Assembly: GCA_039545355.1 (NCBI GenBank)
Contig: BCJJ01000002.1
Location: forward strand, 217,128-281,127
Direction of reading: 5' to 3'
Length of the DNA: 64,000 nt
Source of the DNA: Trichosporon coremiiforme
Taxonomy: Eukaryota > Basidiomycota > Tremellomycetes > Trichosporonales > Trichosporonaceae
Below the pieces are notes generated by a model. It saw only the letters and a program-made list of their open reading frames with translations. It was not told the DNA's origin and did no database searches. Shown here piece after piece: positions 1 to 11,758 of the stretch. A program made the translations under genes and the position numbers. Every line of letters begins with the position of its first letter. The stretch's first letter is position 1.

Positions 1-2216
1 TGCGTTTCCGTGCTGTCTGATCAGTGGCATCACCCCTCGTTAGCCGGGACAAGCTCTGTGGAGGCGAACCGAGTCCAACTTACAAGAGCTATTTTCCCTT
101 CGAAAGACTGATCCTCGTGATATCACAGCGTGAAACAATTCCTGCAACATATCCAGCCCTCCCTCTCTCTCTCTCTCTCTTTCTCTGGCTCGCTGTCACC
201 CTATCGAAACAACATCGGCTCCCCGGGCTTGTGAAGGGGCCGCTGCACTTCAGCACCGACGTTGAAGCAGATGCGTCGTGCATCCGACTGGGAAGCATCG
301 GACTCTCCCTCCCCAAGTCTTTCGGGATTCCGATGCATCATTGGGCTCGTGACGAAGTCGACTAAATTCGAATTGACATCGTTCCTCTTCCCAATTCTTC
401 CATTTCAGGCATCTGTCGGATTTGCTAATTAGCACAGTAATGCCTGGGAATGTCTCATGATGCATCTCCTGCGGAACGGGATCTCCGGTCAATCATCGCT
501 TTCGCAGTCAGAGCAGTCAGTGCCACACAGGCAAGGCAAAGGACTCAGTATCCATGACCGTCTCGATCCCATGCAGATGCATGCAGATGAGCACGAGCGT
601 GCATGCAAGACCCCGACGAGCATGCACTGCATGGGCTCCCGAGACACGCGCCACAGTGCCACAACTAGTGGTGCCTAAACCCCTTCTCGCCCCTTGGGAG
701 TAACGCTGTTTGGGGCTGTGTCCTGAAGGATCGCCAGCGGACGACGACGCTGCGACCCTACTGGCCGAAGACGTGTCTGTCGGTTCGCCCATTTTGATGA
801 GTCTTGGTGTCCCTCATGGTATCACTGACACCTTACATAATATGTCAGGAGCCGTATGGAGTCCTCTGAGAATTAATGTCTCACGCAGTCTCGGCGGCGT
901 GGGCGGCTCCGGCGCAGCAAACGTAAGTTAGCTCCACAGATGTATTAAATACAGCGTATCCAATGTCTCACAGAGTGAGACACGGGACGTTCCACAACTC
1001 GAAAACACCCGGTGTTCTAGCGAGAGAGCGGCAGCAGATCGTTAGCGTTACCGACACGCCCGGATTGTGCCTGGAGCAAGTTGACACTCATCAGTGCCTC
1101 AAGAGGATATGTACTCGATCTCGAAGAGGTCCCATGTTCGTTAAGAGTCTTCTCGGCGGCCAGGTCTGGAGCCTAAGAAGCCAGACGTCAGAGCCACGGG
1201 GTGAGCTCGGCCCACTTCAGGTTCGTCGTCATCCTTCAGTGTGATCGCCAGATGTCTTTGCGCTTGAGCTTAGTTGATGCTCCAAAAGGGACCCAGGCTG
1301 CGGCGTCGGGAGCAGGGCAGTCGAACAATAGAGCTGTCACATTGGATCAGGTGATAAACCTGCATGTAAGAACCCCAAAGTCAATGGGTAAGGGGTGAGA
1401 GGCCGCTGCTCCAGCTTGAAACAGCTTTTCATTAGCCTGGTTTCTTCTTGTTGTCACTATCGTTACTGCTGAAACTGCCTTGGTTAGATATGACAGTGTG
1501 TCGCCATATGGGTTAAACGTGAGACGGAAAACCGCATGGGAGACGCATTTGTGCCTGCGCCAGCCGCTTTATACTAGCAATGAACAGCTACTTATCTGAG
1601 GGCTGCGGCGGGAGTACAGGAGCTCCAGCTCTCCTCCGGAGTGATGGTCAGCGTCAGCGGATATGAGCGTGAGTGAATATGTGTGTCAAAATGACTGTTA
1701 ATAAGTGTGAAGATGTGAAGGATTGAAGAGAAAGCTGTTTCCACGAAGAAACGTCTTGACATCAAATGCGGTGTCGTGAGATCACCCGTTCAGCCAAGGC
1801 ACACACCCACTGAACAACATGCAAGTCGGCCGCCAGTATAAAATACGAAGCGTATTGGACACGGCAGCAGAGCTTGTGCAAGTCCATTCAGCCCGTCTGA
1901 GTGAGGCGTCGGCTGGAATTCTTGGTCGATTCGCTGAGAGCACCATTAATGCATCTCGACTGCCAATTCAAGAAAGGCGGCGTTCGTTATCAATGGAAGA
2001 ATATGCGGTGTAAACAAGCAGTCGGGGCCACGCGAGAGTGTGCCGACGGAAGCAAACCTCCACCTCCATACGTGACTGTCTTCGGTGGGAAAGATAAACA
2101 ACACAGAGGGACAAACAATGGCCTGACCAGCGGCTCCTTGAATCTTCATTTACTCAACTCCCCAGCCAGTCCCCTGTTGAAACCAGCCAGACGACGGCGG
2201 TTTAATACTGCTCATC
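1..2216. other. Gene-free stretch at window start
   Basis: I find no coding frame with recognisable similarity or a convincing splice pattern here; the open frames are short and overlap on both strands without codon bias. The stretch holds a CT microsatellite (about 161-186) and a cluster of GCATGC-containing words (about 568-632). Its right end must carry the promoter of the SAP-like gene that starts at 2217. Confidence 0.5.
161..186. repeat. CT dinucleotide microsatellite
   Basis: A pyrimidine-only run made mostly of CT units, interrupted by CCC near the left end and TTT near the right end. It lies outside any supported gene. Confidence 0.85.
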
Positions 2217-5200
2217 ATGAGCGAGAGCGAGCACGAGATCCTTTGGAAGTACGTACCATCAGCCCGTTTCTGTGGACATCGCGCTGACGATCAGTGCGGC
2301 GGCACTCACCTCCCTCCGCCGACCGCAACTCATCAGTCTGTCGAAGAAATATGGCCTCAAGGCTGGTGGTAAGGTGTGTACTGGCCGTTCTCGACACATG
2401 GCTGAATTGCAGAACACAGAGTTAGCTCAACGACTGTACGACTGTGAGTTCATTGCCCGGATGCATGCGAGTGGAGGTGGAGGTACTAACCGTAGTCGGC
2501 CAAACACTCACGCCTTCCGCAAAGGGCATTCTCAACAATGCCGCAGCGACGACCCCGAACGGCCTCGAGACACCATCCAGACCCAGTGCTGGTCTGACGC
2601 CTCTTGTTAATGGCCTGAGGCTCAACGGATCGACCGCTAGCCTTCCCCGAGACATCGAGACCTGGGAGGTCTTGGACGAACACAACGCCAGCCTGATCGA
2701 AGAGGAGAAACAGACCGAGGCTGCCAACGATGCAGCTAGTAGCAACGGCACCGCCGGCAGCAAAGCTAGTGTCTCCTCGTGGAAGACGGCAGCTAATGGC
2801 GCAGCCCTCAACGAGTTTGCTTCCAGTAAGTACCCTGAAACTTCTTCCAAACAAACACTTGTTGACCATCAAGATCACTCTGTGGAGAAACCTCCTCCTC
2901 CTCGTCAACACAAGTCCAGCTTCCGATCACTCGCGTCATCAATCCGACGAACCGCTTCTCAAGCACAACGACATCTGCACAAGCGCACCTTTTCCGGCAG
3001 CTCTGTCACTACCCTCAAGTCCTCTACCGTTACGACCAAGAAATCTCGAGTCGTCCAGTCGGCAACACTGCCTACGACCCCGGCGAAGAGGAAGGCTTTC
3101 CCCACAGTTAACGACGAGGAGCCCTCAGAGATTCTGATCGGATCGACCCCCGACCCTAACGCACAGGGTACGAGGCGCGCCGTGTCGACGTCATCGGCGT
3201 CCTCGCACCACAGGACCAGTACGATTCGGCTTGTCACCTCGCCCTACGCCGAAGAAGAAAATTGGGACGCCGACGAACTTCCTCTGACCGGACCCAACTC
3301 CGTCGCCCAGATTAAGAAACGTGTTGTTTCAAAGGGTCCGCCCGTCATCCTCGAGCCCGCCGTCAAGGTTTCAAAGGTGTACCCAGAACTGCCGACATTT
3401 CTTGTCAACAGCCTGACGCCCAAGTCCGACAAAAGCGTTCCCGGTGCCTTTCCAGGATCGCCTACCTTTCCCCAGTCGCCCGACGCTATGGACGTCGACG
3501 GTGACAACCTGACCGCTCCGAAAGCCGTGCCTGCTTCGAAGTCATTTGTCGGATCGCCCTCTATCATCGGCGCGACCATGGTGGCCTCACCATCGAAGTT
3601 CGTGTTTGGAGCCGGTCAGCAGGTGTCGGGCAGCCAGTTTAGCGACGCTGGCGCCAAGCTCCTCGCCGAGATGCAGGCGAAGCTGGGAGGATCGACGTTC
3701 AACCCGGAGCTTCTGAAGGGCCGGAAGGCGGAGATGTCGAAGCTTGTCACGACTAACAACAATCTTGGAACCGGATCAGGGTTCGGCCTCAGTTTGGGAC
3801 CTAGCACTGCCGCTGGCGACCGTTTCGCCGCTGCGCACCAGAAGGAGTTCGCCAAGATGCGCTCTATCTCGACGAACAAGCTCGCCGAGACCTCTGAGCC
3901 GGCCGAGCTTGGCGAGGCTGGCAAGCGCAAGATGGCCGCGGCGAAGGAGACGCCTGCCGATGCTGCCAACAAGCGGATTAAGACTGCTCCGAAGGTGCTC
4001 AACAAGCTTCGCGACTCCGTCCGGGGAGCTCCGGCCAAGCCGACGTCAACGCCTGTTCGGAAACGTACCAGCCTGAAGCCTGAGAGCGCTCGCAAGTTTG
4101 CCCTTCTGCGACAGAAGAGGGCATCGCTGGCTGCAACGAACGCCGAGACACCCTATAGCTCTCCAGACCTCTGCACCAGCGACGGCGAGTACGTGCTGGC
4201 CGGCATCAAGAAGAGCGCCGTCGATAGTGTTAAGAACGCCGCGGCTGTGTCCGGTGCTTCTCCGCTGAAGGGCTCTCCCGTCAAGAAGCTCTCGTCGAGC
4301 GCGTCCATGACGCGCAAGCCGATTCCGGACTTTGGCGACCTGCCGCCATCAACACTGGAGCCCATCAAGGACCACAGCATCGGTTCCGCGAGGTCCTCCG
4401 CCTCCAGCACCGGCTCTCTCTCGCGTAGCCTCCGGAGCCGTGACTTGGACCGCATCGCTAGCGACAACGCCCTTAACAAGATCGTTACCCGCAAGGCGTC
4501 CTCCAGCAACCTGCGGGCTCTCTCCAAGAGCAGCTCGCCGCGATCTCTCTCGAAGGGCAGCTGTCTTTCGAAGGGCAGCTCCCCGCGGTCGCGGGCGGCC
4601 AGCACCATAGGAAAGGGGCGGCCAACAGGGGAGCCGGTTAACAGCTCTATCCCCGTGCGCAAGACCAACGCTGCTGACTCGCTCAAGAAGAAGAGCAGCT
4701 CCGACAGCATGCGTACTCGCCTTGCGACGTCGACTAGCAAGCTCAGCGCTCCGACTGCAGCATCTAGAGCGCGCATGCAGGCCACTGTCCGGCCACCGGC
4801 ATCGTTCAATCTGCGCCAGCCGACTAGGGTTGTTTCGTCGTCGAAGATCAACTCTTCTGCGCCCACGACGACATCGTTCGGCTCGTTCTCCGTCTCGTCG
4901 GCGTTCGGGGAGGCGACCTCCCGGGCTAACGCCCTCGGTACGGGTTTCCACCTCGGCTCGCCGGCCGCAAAGGCATCCGTCCCTGCGGTCAAGTCGCCTC
5001 TCGGGTCCGGCGTCACGATCAGTGCGCCTCGGCCACTTGCGCCGCGATCGAGCGCCACTCGTGTGGCTGTCAGCAGCCGCGTTGCCATGTCTCCCGCCCG
5101 CAGAGCTACCATGAACGCCAAATCGCCGCTCAAGTCTCCCGCTAAGCACGGGTACGCTGCGCGCACACGGACGAGGGAGAGCGGCATCTCGGCACTGAAG

Positions 5201-5299
5201 TCGCCCGGACGCGACGTGAACCAGCGCCGTGCTGAGATCCGCGCCAAGCAGGAGCGCTTCAAGGAGGAGAAGGAGCTGCGTGCCATGCTCGGCGCGTGA
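2217..5299 (+). CDS. SAP-like domain, SP/KSP-rich basic protein (NuSAP-like?)
   Basis: Four exons give 981 aa: 2217-2248, 2295-2373, 2413-2443 and 2496-5299, with introns of 46, 39 and 52 nt; the third has a CTAAC branch site. Joining the first three exons gives an N-terminal SAP-like helix-extended-helix (residues about 12-47, with LRRPQLISLSKKYGLKA then NTELAQRLYDF). The remainder is Ser/Lys/Pro-rich with many SP and KSP sites, which in such proteins are typically CDK targets. It ends in a charged Arg/Glu/Lys helix after residue about 955. An N-terminal SAP, a long basic disordered body and a C-terminal charged helix resemble nucleolar and spindle-associated (NuSAP) proteins; that identity is inference. 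A 48-nt in-frame stretch at 2826-2873 starts with GTAAGT and might be a further intron. A nuclear, DNA- or microtubule-binding role is likely. Confidence 0.75.
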
Positions 5300-5479
5300 G
5301 CGTCGCCTGAGTCCTGCTCCGGCAGCAGAGACCGAGACACCTGGTGTATTTCACCGCATCTCGAACACTACTAGAACCCTGGACACACCCTACCCATCTT
5401 CATTGCTTGTCAATCGTGTTAAACCATAGCCCCATCATTCTGTCCGAAACCTGTAACAAATGTGCATGTACCATTGACC

Positions 5480-6130
5480 TTATCCGCGCTTGATCTCACT
5501 CCGCATCTCGGACACGCTGACGGGCACACCACCGTCCTCGTCATAGTCGTCCCAACGGTCCTCATCTTCGTCAAAATCGCACTCCATCTCCGTTCCTCCC
5601 TCAGTCTCGGCGACCCACTTTCCGCGGAAATGGAACTTGGTCACCTCGAGACCACGGCAGTCGAGCGCGACGAGCGGTTGCAGCGCTCCTGAATCGGAGG
5701 TGTACGCCAGCGGCGCCGTCGACTTGTCCTTGCCCACTGGCGTGAAGGAGCACGACTGCTCGCGCTGCATGTCAGCTTGGAAAGGGGATGAGGAAGCTCA
5801 CCTTGCAGTTTCCGCAGCGCCAGACAAAGTTGGCACTTCCCCGAGAACCGCTCAGCTCGTGCTCGTCCTGCTGGTTGAAGGAAACAACCTTGGGGTGCTC
5901 CTCGCGGCACGACGTGCAGGTCACCTGGACATCAGCTAGATCTTAACAGACAGGTAGTGCACAGATGCATGAGGGCTGCAGGGAAGACTCACGTTGAAGA
6001 AGTACTCGTAGTCCGGGGCGGGCTTAACGCTCGCGAGGTTCTCGAGCTCCATCGCGATCTCGACGATGAGTTTCTGATATTAGCTTGGGATCCAGGAATA
6101 CCTAGCTTAGACCATCGAACTCACGACCAT
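5480..6130 (-). CDS. CXXC zinc-binding protein, UPF0587/DUF866 (CZIB, C1orf123-like)
   Basis: Four exons on the minus strand: 6130-6125, 6073-5993, 5924-5802 and 5764-5480, giving 164 aa, close to the about 160 aa of human CZIB. The tiny first exon encodes only Met-Val. Two CXXC pairs are visible: CTSC in the third exon and CGNC at its end (WRCGNCK). The family hallmark LDCRGLEV follows in exon 4, and the acidic tail has a WDDYDE motif matching the WTDYDE of the human protein. Family proteins are small cytosolic zinc binders of poorly defined function. Introns are 51, 68 and 37 nt. The gene is head-to-head with the ER J-protein gene, sharing about 245 bp. Confidence 0.93.
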
Positions 6131-6375
6131 GGTGGCTGTTTATGGGAGGGGAAGAGGGATGGACTGGGTGTCACTCAGCAAAACAATCGATGACGCTCGA
6201 CGCTCTGCGCCGAGGTTTGTGGTTGAGCTTGGGCAATGTCGCCCACGTGGTGACTGTTCCTGAAACAATGAACGCAGCGGATCCACGTCCGTCCTCTGCG
6301 TAGCGTTCCGTCCGCCGTGCCGTGCGTGTTTCGAAATCTTCTGCGGCAACGACATTGTCTTCCTCCTCATCACTG

Positions 6376-7571
6376 ATGATGCGGTTCATCCAGCTGCTCT
6401 TTGTCGCGCTCTTCTGCGCGCTCTGCGCCTTTGCGTGAGCTTGCTTCGTTTTCTCCAAGCTGACGTGCAGGTGGACGAAGGAGGACTACGAGATCTTCGA
6501 CCTCGTGCACGACCTGAAGGCTGAGGAGGGTGAGCTGCTTGATTGGGAGGACTAGCTGACAGACAGGCGACGACGTCACGTTCTACTCCTACCTCCGCAT
6601 TGAGAAGGATGCGACCCCCGCCCAGCTTACCAAGGCGTACCGCAAGCGCTCGCTCGAGCTGCACCCCGACAAGAACCCCGGTGTGCCCGGCATTCAGCAG
6701 AAGTTTGCGCGTCTCGGTGTCATCACGGGTATCCTCCGTGACGGCGAGAGGCGTGACCGCTACAACGTGAGTGTGCTTGCCAGCTTCCAACTCCTTCGCA
6801 GTCATAGCTGACCCCAGTTCTTCCTCAAGAATGGCGTGCCCAAGTGGAAGGGCTTCGGGTACGCGTACACGCGCTGGCGCCCTGGTATGGGCTTCGTCAT
6901 TTGCTTCCTCGTGCTCTTCACCGCTCTCATGCACTACGTCGTGATGCGCATGAACTACGCCCGCGACTCGAAGAAGGTCGAGTACTTCACCGAGGCTGCG
7001 CTGCGTCAGGCCCGCGGCGCGAACCGCAAGGTCCGCGTGCCCTTCTACGAGGGGAGCAGCCAGAGCCTCGAGCTGGTTGTCGAGGACGGATGGGTTTACC
7101 TGGTAAGTTTGGGGTGCCCTCTGTGAGAGGTCATGCTACTTCACCGAGGGAGGATTAGCTGACGCCCAGCCCCACGACGACGGATCCCTGCATCCGCTCT
7201 CCGAGCTCGCCACGCCCCCATCTCTGCTCCGCACCTGGCCGTGCAACCTGGCCCGCAAGGCTATTTACAAGGTGACCGGCGGAGCCAAGGAGGAGACTAT
7301 CGTCGAGGACATCCGCGTCCCTGCAGAGGACGTTGAGGTCGACGAGGTCGCCTCCGGCGCCGGCGCGTCCAGCGTCGACACGTCGAACGCTGGCCGTCTG
7401 CGTTCCCGCGCGGCCGAGCTCCGAGCTCAGAGGACGGGCAAGGCCCCGGCTTCGCCGGACTCCACCCCGGGAGCGAGCGAGAGCGAGACCTCCAACACGG
7501 ACGGTGGAAGCAGGAAAAAGGCGGGCGGTAAGGCTGCCGCGGCGCGGAAGCGCAAGATGAACAAGAAGTAA
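6376..7571 (+). CDS. ERJ5: ER membrane DnaJ-domain co-chaperone (Erj5 type)
   Basis: Five exons: 6376-6434, 6471-6529, 6567-6766, 6818-7102 and 7170-7571, giving 334 aa. The first exon is a signal peptide (FIQLLFVALFCALCAFA). A J domain follows at about residues 45-106 with the intact HPD tripeptide (LHPDKNPGVPG) that stimulates Hsp70 ATPase. A transmembrane helix (GMGFVICFLVLFTALMHYVV) follows at about residue 120. The C-terminal tail is acidic then Lys/Arg-rich and ends in RKRKMNKK. This order matches yeast Erj5 and animal DNAJC1, co-chaperones of Kar2/BiP in the ER lumen. Two tandem ATGs (6376 and 6379) are possible starts. Introns are 36, 37, 51 and 67 nt. Confidence 0.88.
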
Positions 7572-7802
7572 ACGTCTAGTTCACTCAGTCCTACCCTCCT
7601 TTACCTCATTAATAGGATAGATGCAGCCCAACAGCTGTCACCGAAATCAACTCTATACCGTACCCCATACACAGATGCCATACCCTAGACACCACGCTGC
7701 GTAGAAACGAAGTCACATCACGTCTATGATTCTGGCTGGCTGCCCTTTTAACTTCAGATATCCCTTTGCACTTTCTAACGACTGGCGCTGGCGGGGGTGC
7801 GC

Positions 7803-8730
<928 letters not shown>

Positions 8731-9475
8731 GGTGTTAGAGTATGGGCGAGGGTGAGGGTGAGTGAGGTGTAGATGCGGCCGGACCCCTGTTTCGTCACTG
8801 GACCGGAGGTTGGACTGCGACTGGCGGAGGGCTGGCGGTTGGCACCGCCCAGTGAGTGACGTGTTGGTACCGTGGGTAACCGTGCCGCGTGCCTATGTGA
8901 GTGGGTTGCATAACATGAGAGGGCAGTTCGGAATGAGGCACCAACGTCAGAGCACGTGACTGCCCAGTGTGTCAAACTGCAGCGACAGCTAAACGCCCGG
9001 CAGAATCGCGCGAGAAGTGCTCGGCTAATGAGGTCCTGTTTTTCCGATGAATAGACGGCGCCAAAATGTCCGACCAACGCAGGTTGGTCAGGTGAAAAGT
9101 CCTGGCCGGCAAGAGATGTGGGCAGTCAAGCCGGAGTCGACGATGGCCCCGAAGGATGTCATGATAGCGCAGAGGGCCAGATGGATGGGCCAGTGCATGC
9201 GGGCCAGTTTCAGACTTTGCACCATGTGCTATGCATGCGTCTGCTGCGTGGGCTGGGGCGGCGGAGGAAGAAGACGGCCGAGCTGGCTACCCCGTTCGTT
9301 CGATGTCGATGTGGAGCAACTGGGCCGCTAGGATGATCGGCCTGGTAAGGATGGCATGCTGGTGACGTGTAGTGTCCAGGGCTGGGACCGGGCAATATGG
9401 GATAATGGACATGGAAGGCTGATCACGTCTTGGGCGCGCGCCGCACGCTGGCATTGGATGAGTTCTGGCCATGAC

Positions 9476-9512
9476 CTGGCTGGGCCGGCTGGGCTGGCTG
9501 GGCTGGCTAAGC
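9476..9512. repeat. GGCTGG short tandem repeat
   Basis: Several imperfect copies of a unit like GGCTGGGCT run head to tail, with one copy carrying GGCC in place of GGCT. It lies 340 bp upstream of ILV5. It is followed at 9551-9564 by CTCGAG-AA-CTCGAG, a short perfect palindrome. Confidence 0.75.
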
Positions 9513-9782
9513 CGCGGGGTCTGCGCCTCGAGTCGAAACGCGACTGTAGTACTCGAGAACTCGAGTGCGGCCTGGCTGGTCGGGCTAGAATACTAAGAAC
9601 CTGAGCGAGGAGGAGACCCCGCTCTGATAGGGGAATCTCATTGGTCCGACGCATCAATCGACCATAATGAGTCGCCTCTCCTTATGCGGGTGACCGAATC
9701 GGCTGAGCGCTCGACGAACGAGAGAGCTACGCTGCGCACGTATGGTAACCGGGGAGAACACTTAGCATTTAGCTGCCTGCAC

Positions 9783-9789
9783 ATAAAAG
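9783..9789 (+). promoter_or_regulatory. TATA-like element of ILV5
   Basis: An ATAAAAG element lies about 65 nt before the ILV5 ATG and is followed by a pyrimidine-rich run of T and C. That arrangement is typical of highly expressed fungal housekeeping promoters. Confidence 0.5.
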
Positions 9790-9850
9790 GCCAAACTCTT
9801 TTTTTTCTCTACTCAGAATCACCCATCCCTTCCCACTCCACTCAATCACC

Positions 9851-11140
9851 ATGTCGCTCCGCACCCAGGCCCTCCGCGCCGCTGTCCGCGCCAACGTCCC
9901 CCGCGCCTCGCGCTCCTTCTCCCTCCTCGCCCGCCAGGCCCCCAAGGCTGCCGTCGCTGCCGCCTCCCGCATGGGCGTGAGTATCCTTGATCGGCTGAGT
10001 TGCACGTGTTCGCGCACTGCAGCTGCTCTCGTCGTCTTTTCTTATTGTAGCCAGTAGCTAACCTTCCAGGCCACCCGCGGTGTCAAGACCCTTGACTTCG
10101 CCGGCACCAAGGAGGACGTCTACGAGCGCGCCGACTGGCCCGTCGAGCGTCTCCAGGACTACTTCAAGAACGACACCCTCGCCATGATCGGCTACGGCTC
10201 GCAGGGCCACGGCCAGTCTCTCAACGCCCGTGACAACGGCCTCAACGTCATCATCGGTGTCCGCAAGGGCGGCGAGTCCTGGAAGCAGGCTCAGGAGGAC
10301 GGCTGGGTCCCCGGCGAGACCCTCTTCGACATCCCTGAGGCCATTGAGAAGGGTACCATCATCATGAACCTCCTTTCCGACGCTGCCCAGTCCTCCACCT
10401 GGCCCGAGATCGCCCCCCTCATCACCAAGGGCAAGACTCTCTACTTCTCGCACGGCTTCTCGGTCGTCTACAAGGACGACACCCACGTCGTCCCCCCCAA
10501 GGACGTCGACGTCATCCTCGCCGCCCCCAAGGGCTCTGGCCGCACTGTCCGCACCCTCTTCCTCGAGGGCCGTGGTATCAACTCGTCGATCGCCGTCTAC
10601 CAGGACGTGACCGGCCACGCCAAGGAGAAGGCCGTCGCCCTCGCCATCGGTATCGGATCCGGCTACGTCTACGAGACCACCTTTGAGAAGGAGGTCTACT
10701 CTGACCTCTACGGAGAGCGTGGTGTCCTCATGGGCGGTATCCAGGGCATGTTCCTCGCCCAGTACGAGGTCCTCCGCAAGAACGGCCACTCGCCCTCTGA
10801 GGCCTTCAACGAGACCGTCGAGGAGGCCACCCAGTCCCTCTTCCCCCTCATCGGCAAGTACGGCATGGACTACATGTACAACGCCTGCTCCACCACCGCT
10901 CGTCGTGGTGCCCTCGACTGGGCCCCCAAGTTCAAGGAGGCCAACCTCCCCGTCTTCGAGGCCCTCTACAAGTCGGTCCGTGACGGCTCCGAGACCCGCC
11001 GCTCGCTCGAGTTCAACTCGCGCAAGACCTACCGCGAGGACCTCCAGAAGGAGCTCGACGAGATCGACAACCAGGAGATCTGGCGCGCCGGCAAGACCGT
11101 CCGTGCCCTCCGCCCTGACGCCAAGAAGGAGGACCTCTAA
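9851..11140 (+). CDS. ILV5: Ketol-acid reductoisomerase, mitochondrial
   Basis: Two exons (9851-9976 and 10070-11140; intron 93 nt) give 398 aa, close to yeast Ilv5. The enzyme isomerises and reduces acetolactate and acetohydroxybutyrate with NADPH and Mg2+ in valine and isoleucine synthesis. Residues 1-42 form an Arg/Ala-rich mitochondrial presequence encoded by exon 1. The NADPH Rossmann loop is GYGSQGHGQS at about residue 83. Further landmarks are the APKGSG segment, the acidic metal-binding stretch SDLYGERGVLMG and the C-terminal knotted helical domain. Codon use is extremely biased to C/G-ending codons, indicating high expression. Confidence 0.98.
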
Positions 11141-11758
11141 GTTACTCGTCTTCTAGCAGAATAAAAAACAAAAGGGTGCACCGTCACTCGTGTAGGGACT
11201 GTCCTTAGTTTTCCATCTCATCGCTTTTCCATTTCTTCTCTTTATTTCGCGAAAGACAACATCTAAGTTGTTTAGGCTCTGTAAACTCTATAGGCAAGCA
11301 ATCAAGCAATGCATAGCAGGAGGCACACCTCCGGACACTACGAATTGGCTGCACGTCTCTTCTCTCGACTAACTTCGCTTTCTCCTCTGCATTTCGACTG
11401 ACCCGTGGGTCTCCGGGCTCCAGCCTGGACTTTTCACGGCCCCAGTTCTCCACACCGGCGAGACCTTACCGGAGTTTGGTCTCGCGCCCGCCTCTTAAGC
11501 GGAGGTGCCGAAAATGCCCCCGCATCCATAGATCTCCCACGGTATCTGGCTGCGGACACCACAAACCTCGTGCTCGCTGCTCGCACGCCGCACAAATCTC
11601 GCAATGCATGGCCAGCCAGCATCGAGCAAAACGTCGTCGCGTCGTCGTCGCGGTGTCGTCGTCGACATCTCTCTTCGCACCGCTTCATCCATCACACACA
11701 TCCCCACTCGGTCCGGAACACACACCCACACGCCCCGATCGACTGACGGTACCTCACC
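11141..11758. other. ILV5-ATM1 intergenic region
   Basis: The 3' end of ILV5 has an AATAAAA signal at about 11159. The rest should be the ATM1 promoter and 5' UTR. Nothing coding is supported. Confidence 0.6.

Larger units (their letters stand above)
8731..9850. other. Divergent RIB4-ILV5 intergenic region
   Basis: The 1.1 kb between two divergent metabolic genes must carry both promoters. It contains a GGCTGG-rich short tandem repeat (about 9476-9512) and a CTCGAG inverted pair (9551-9564). No coding frame is supported; the open frames here overlap one another on opposite strands. Confidence 0.6.

Noticed and set aside
4153..5340. 395-aa open frame on the minus strand
   Set aside because: Shadow of the SAP-like gene. 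It is low complexity and arises from the codon bias of the opposite strand.
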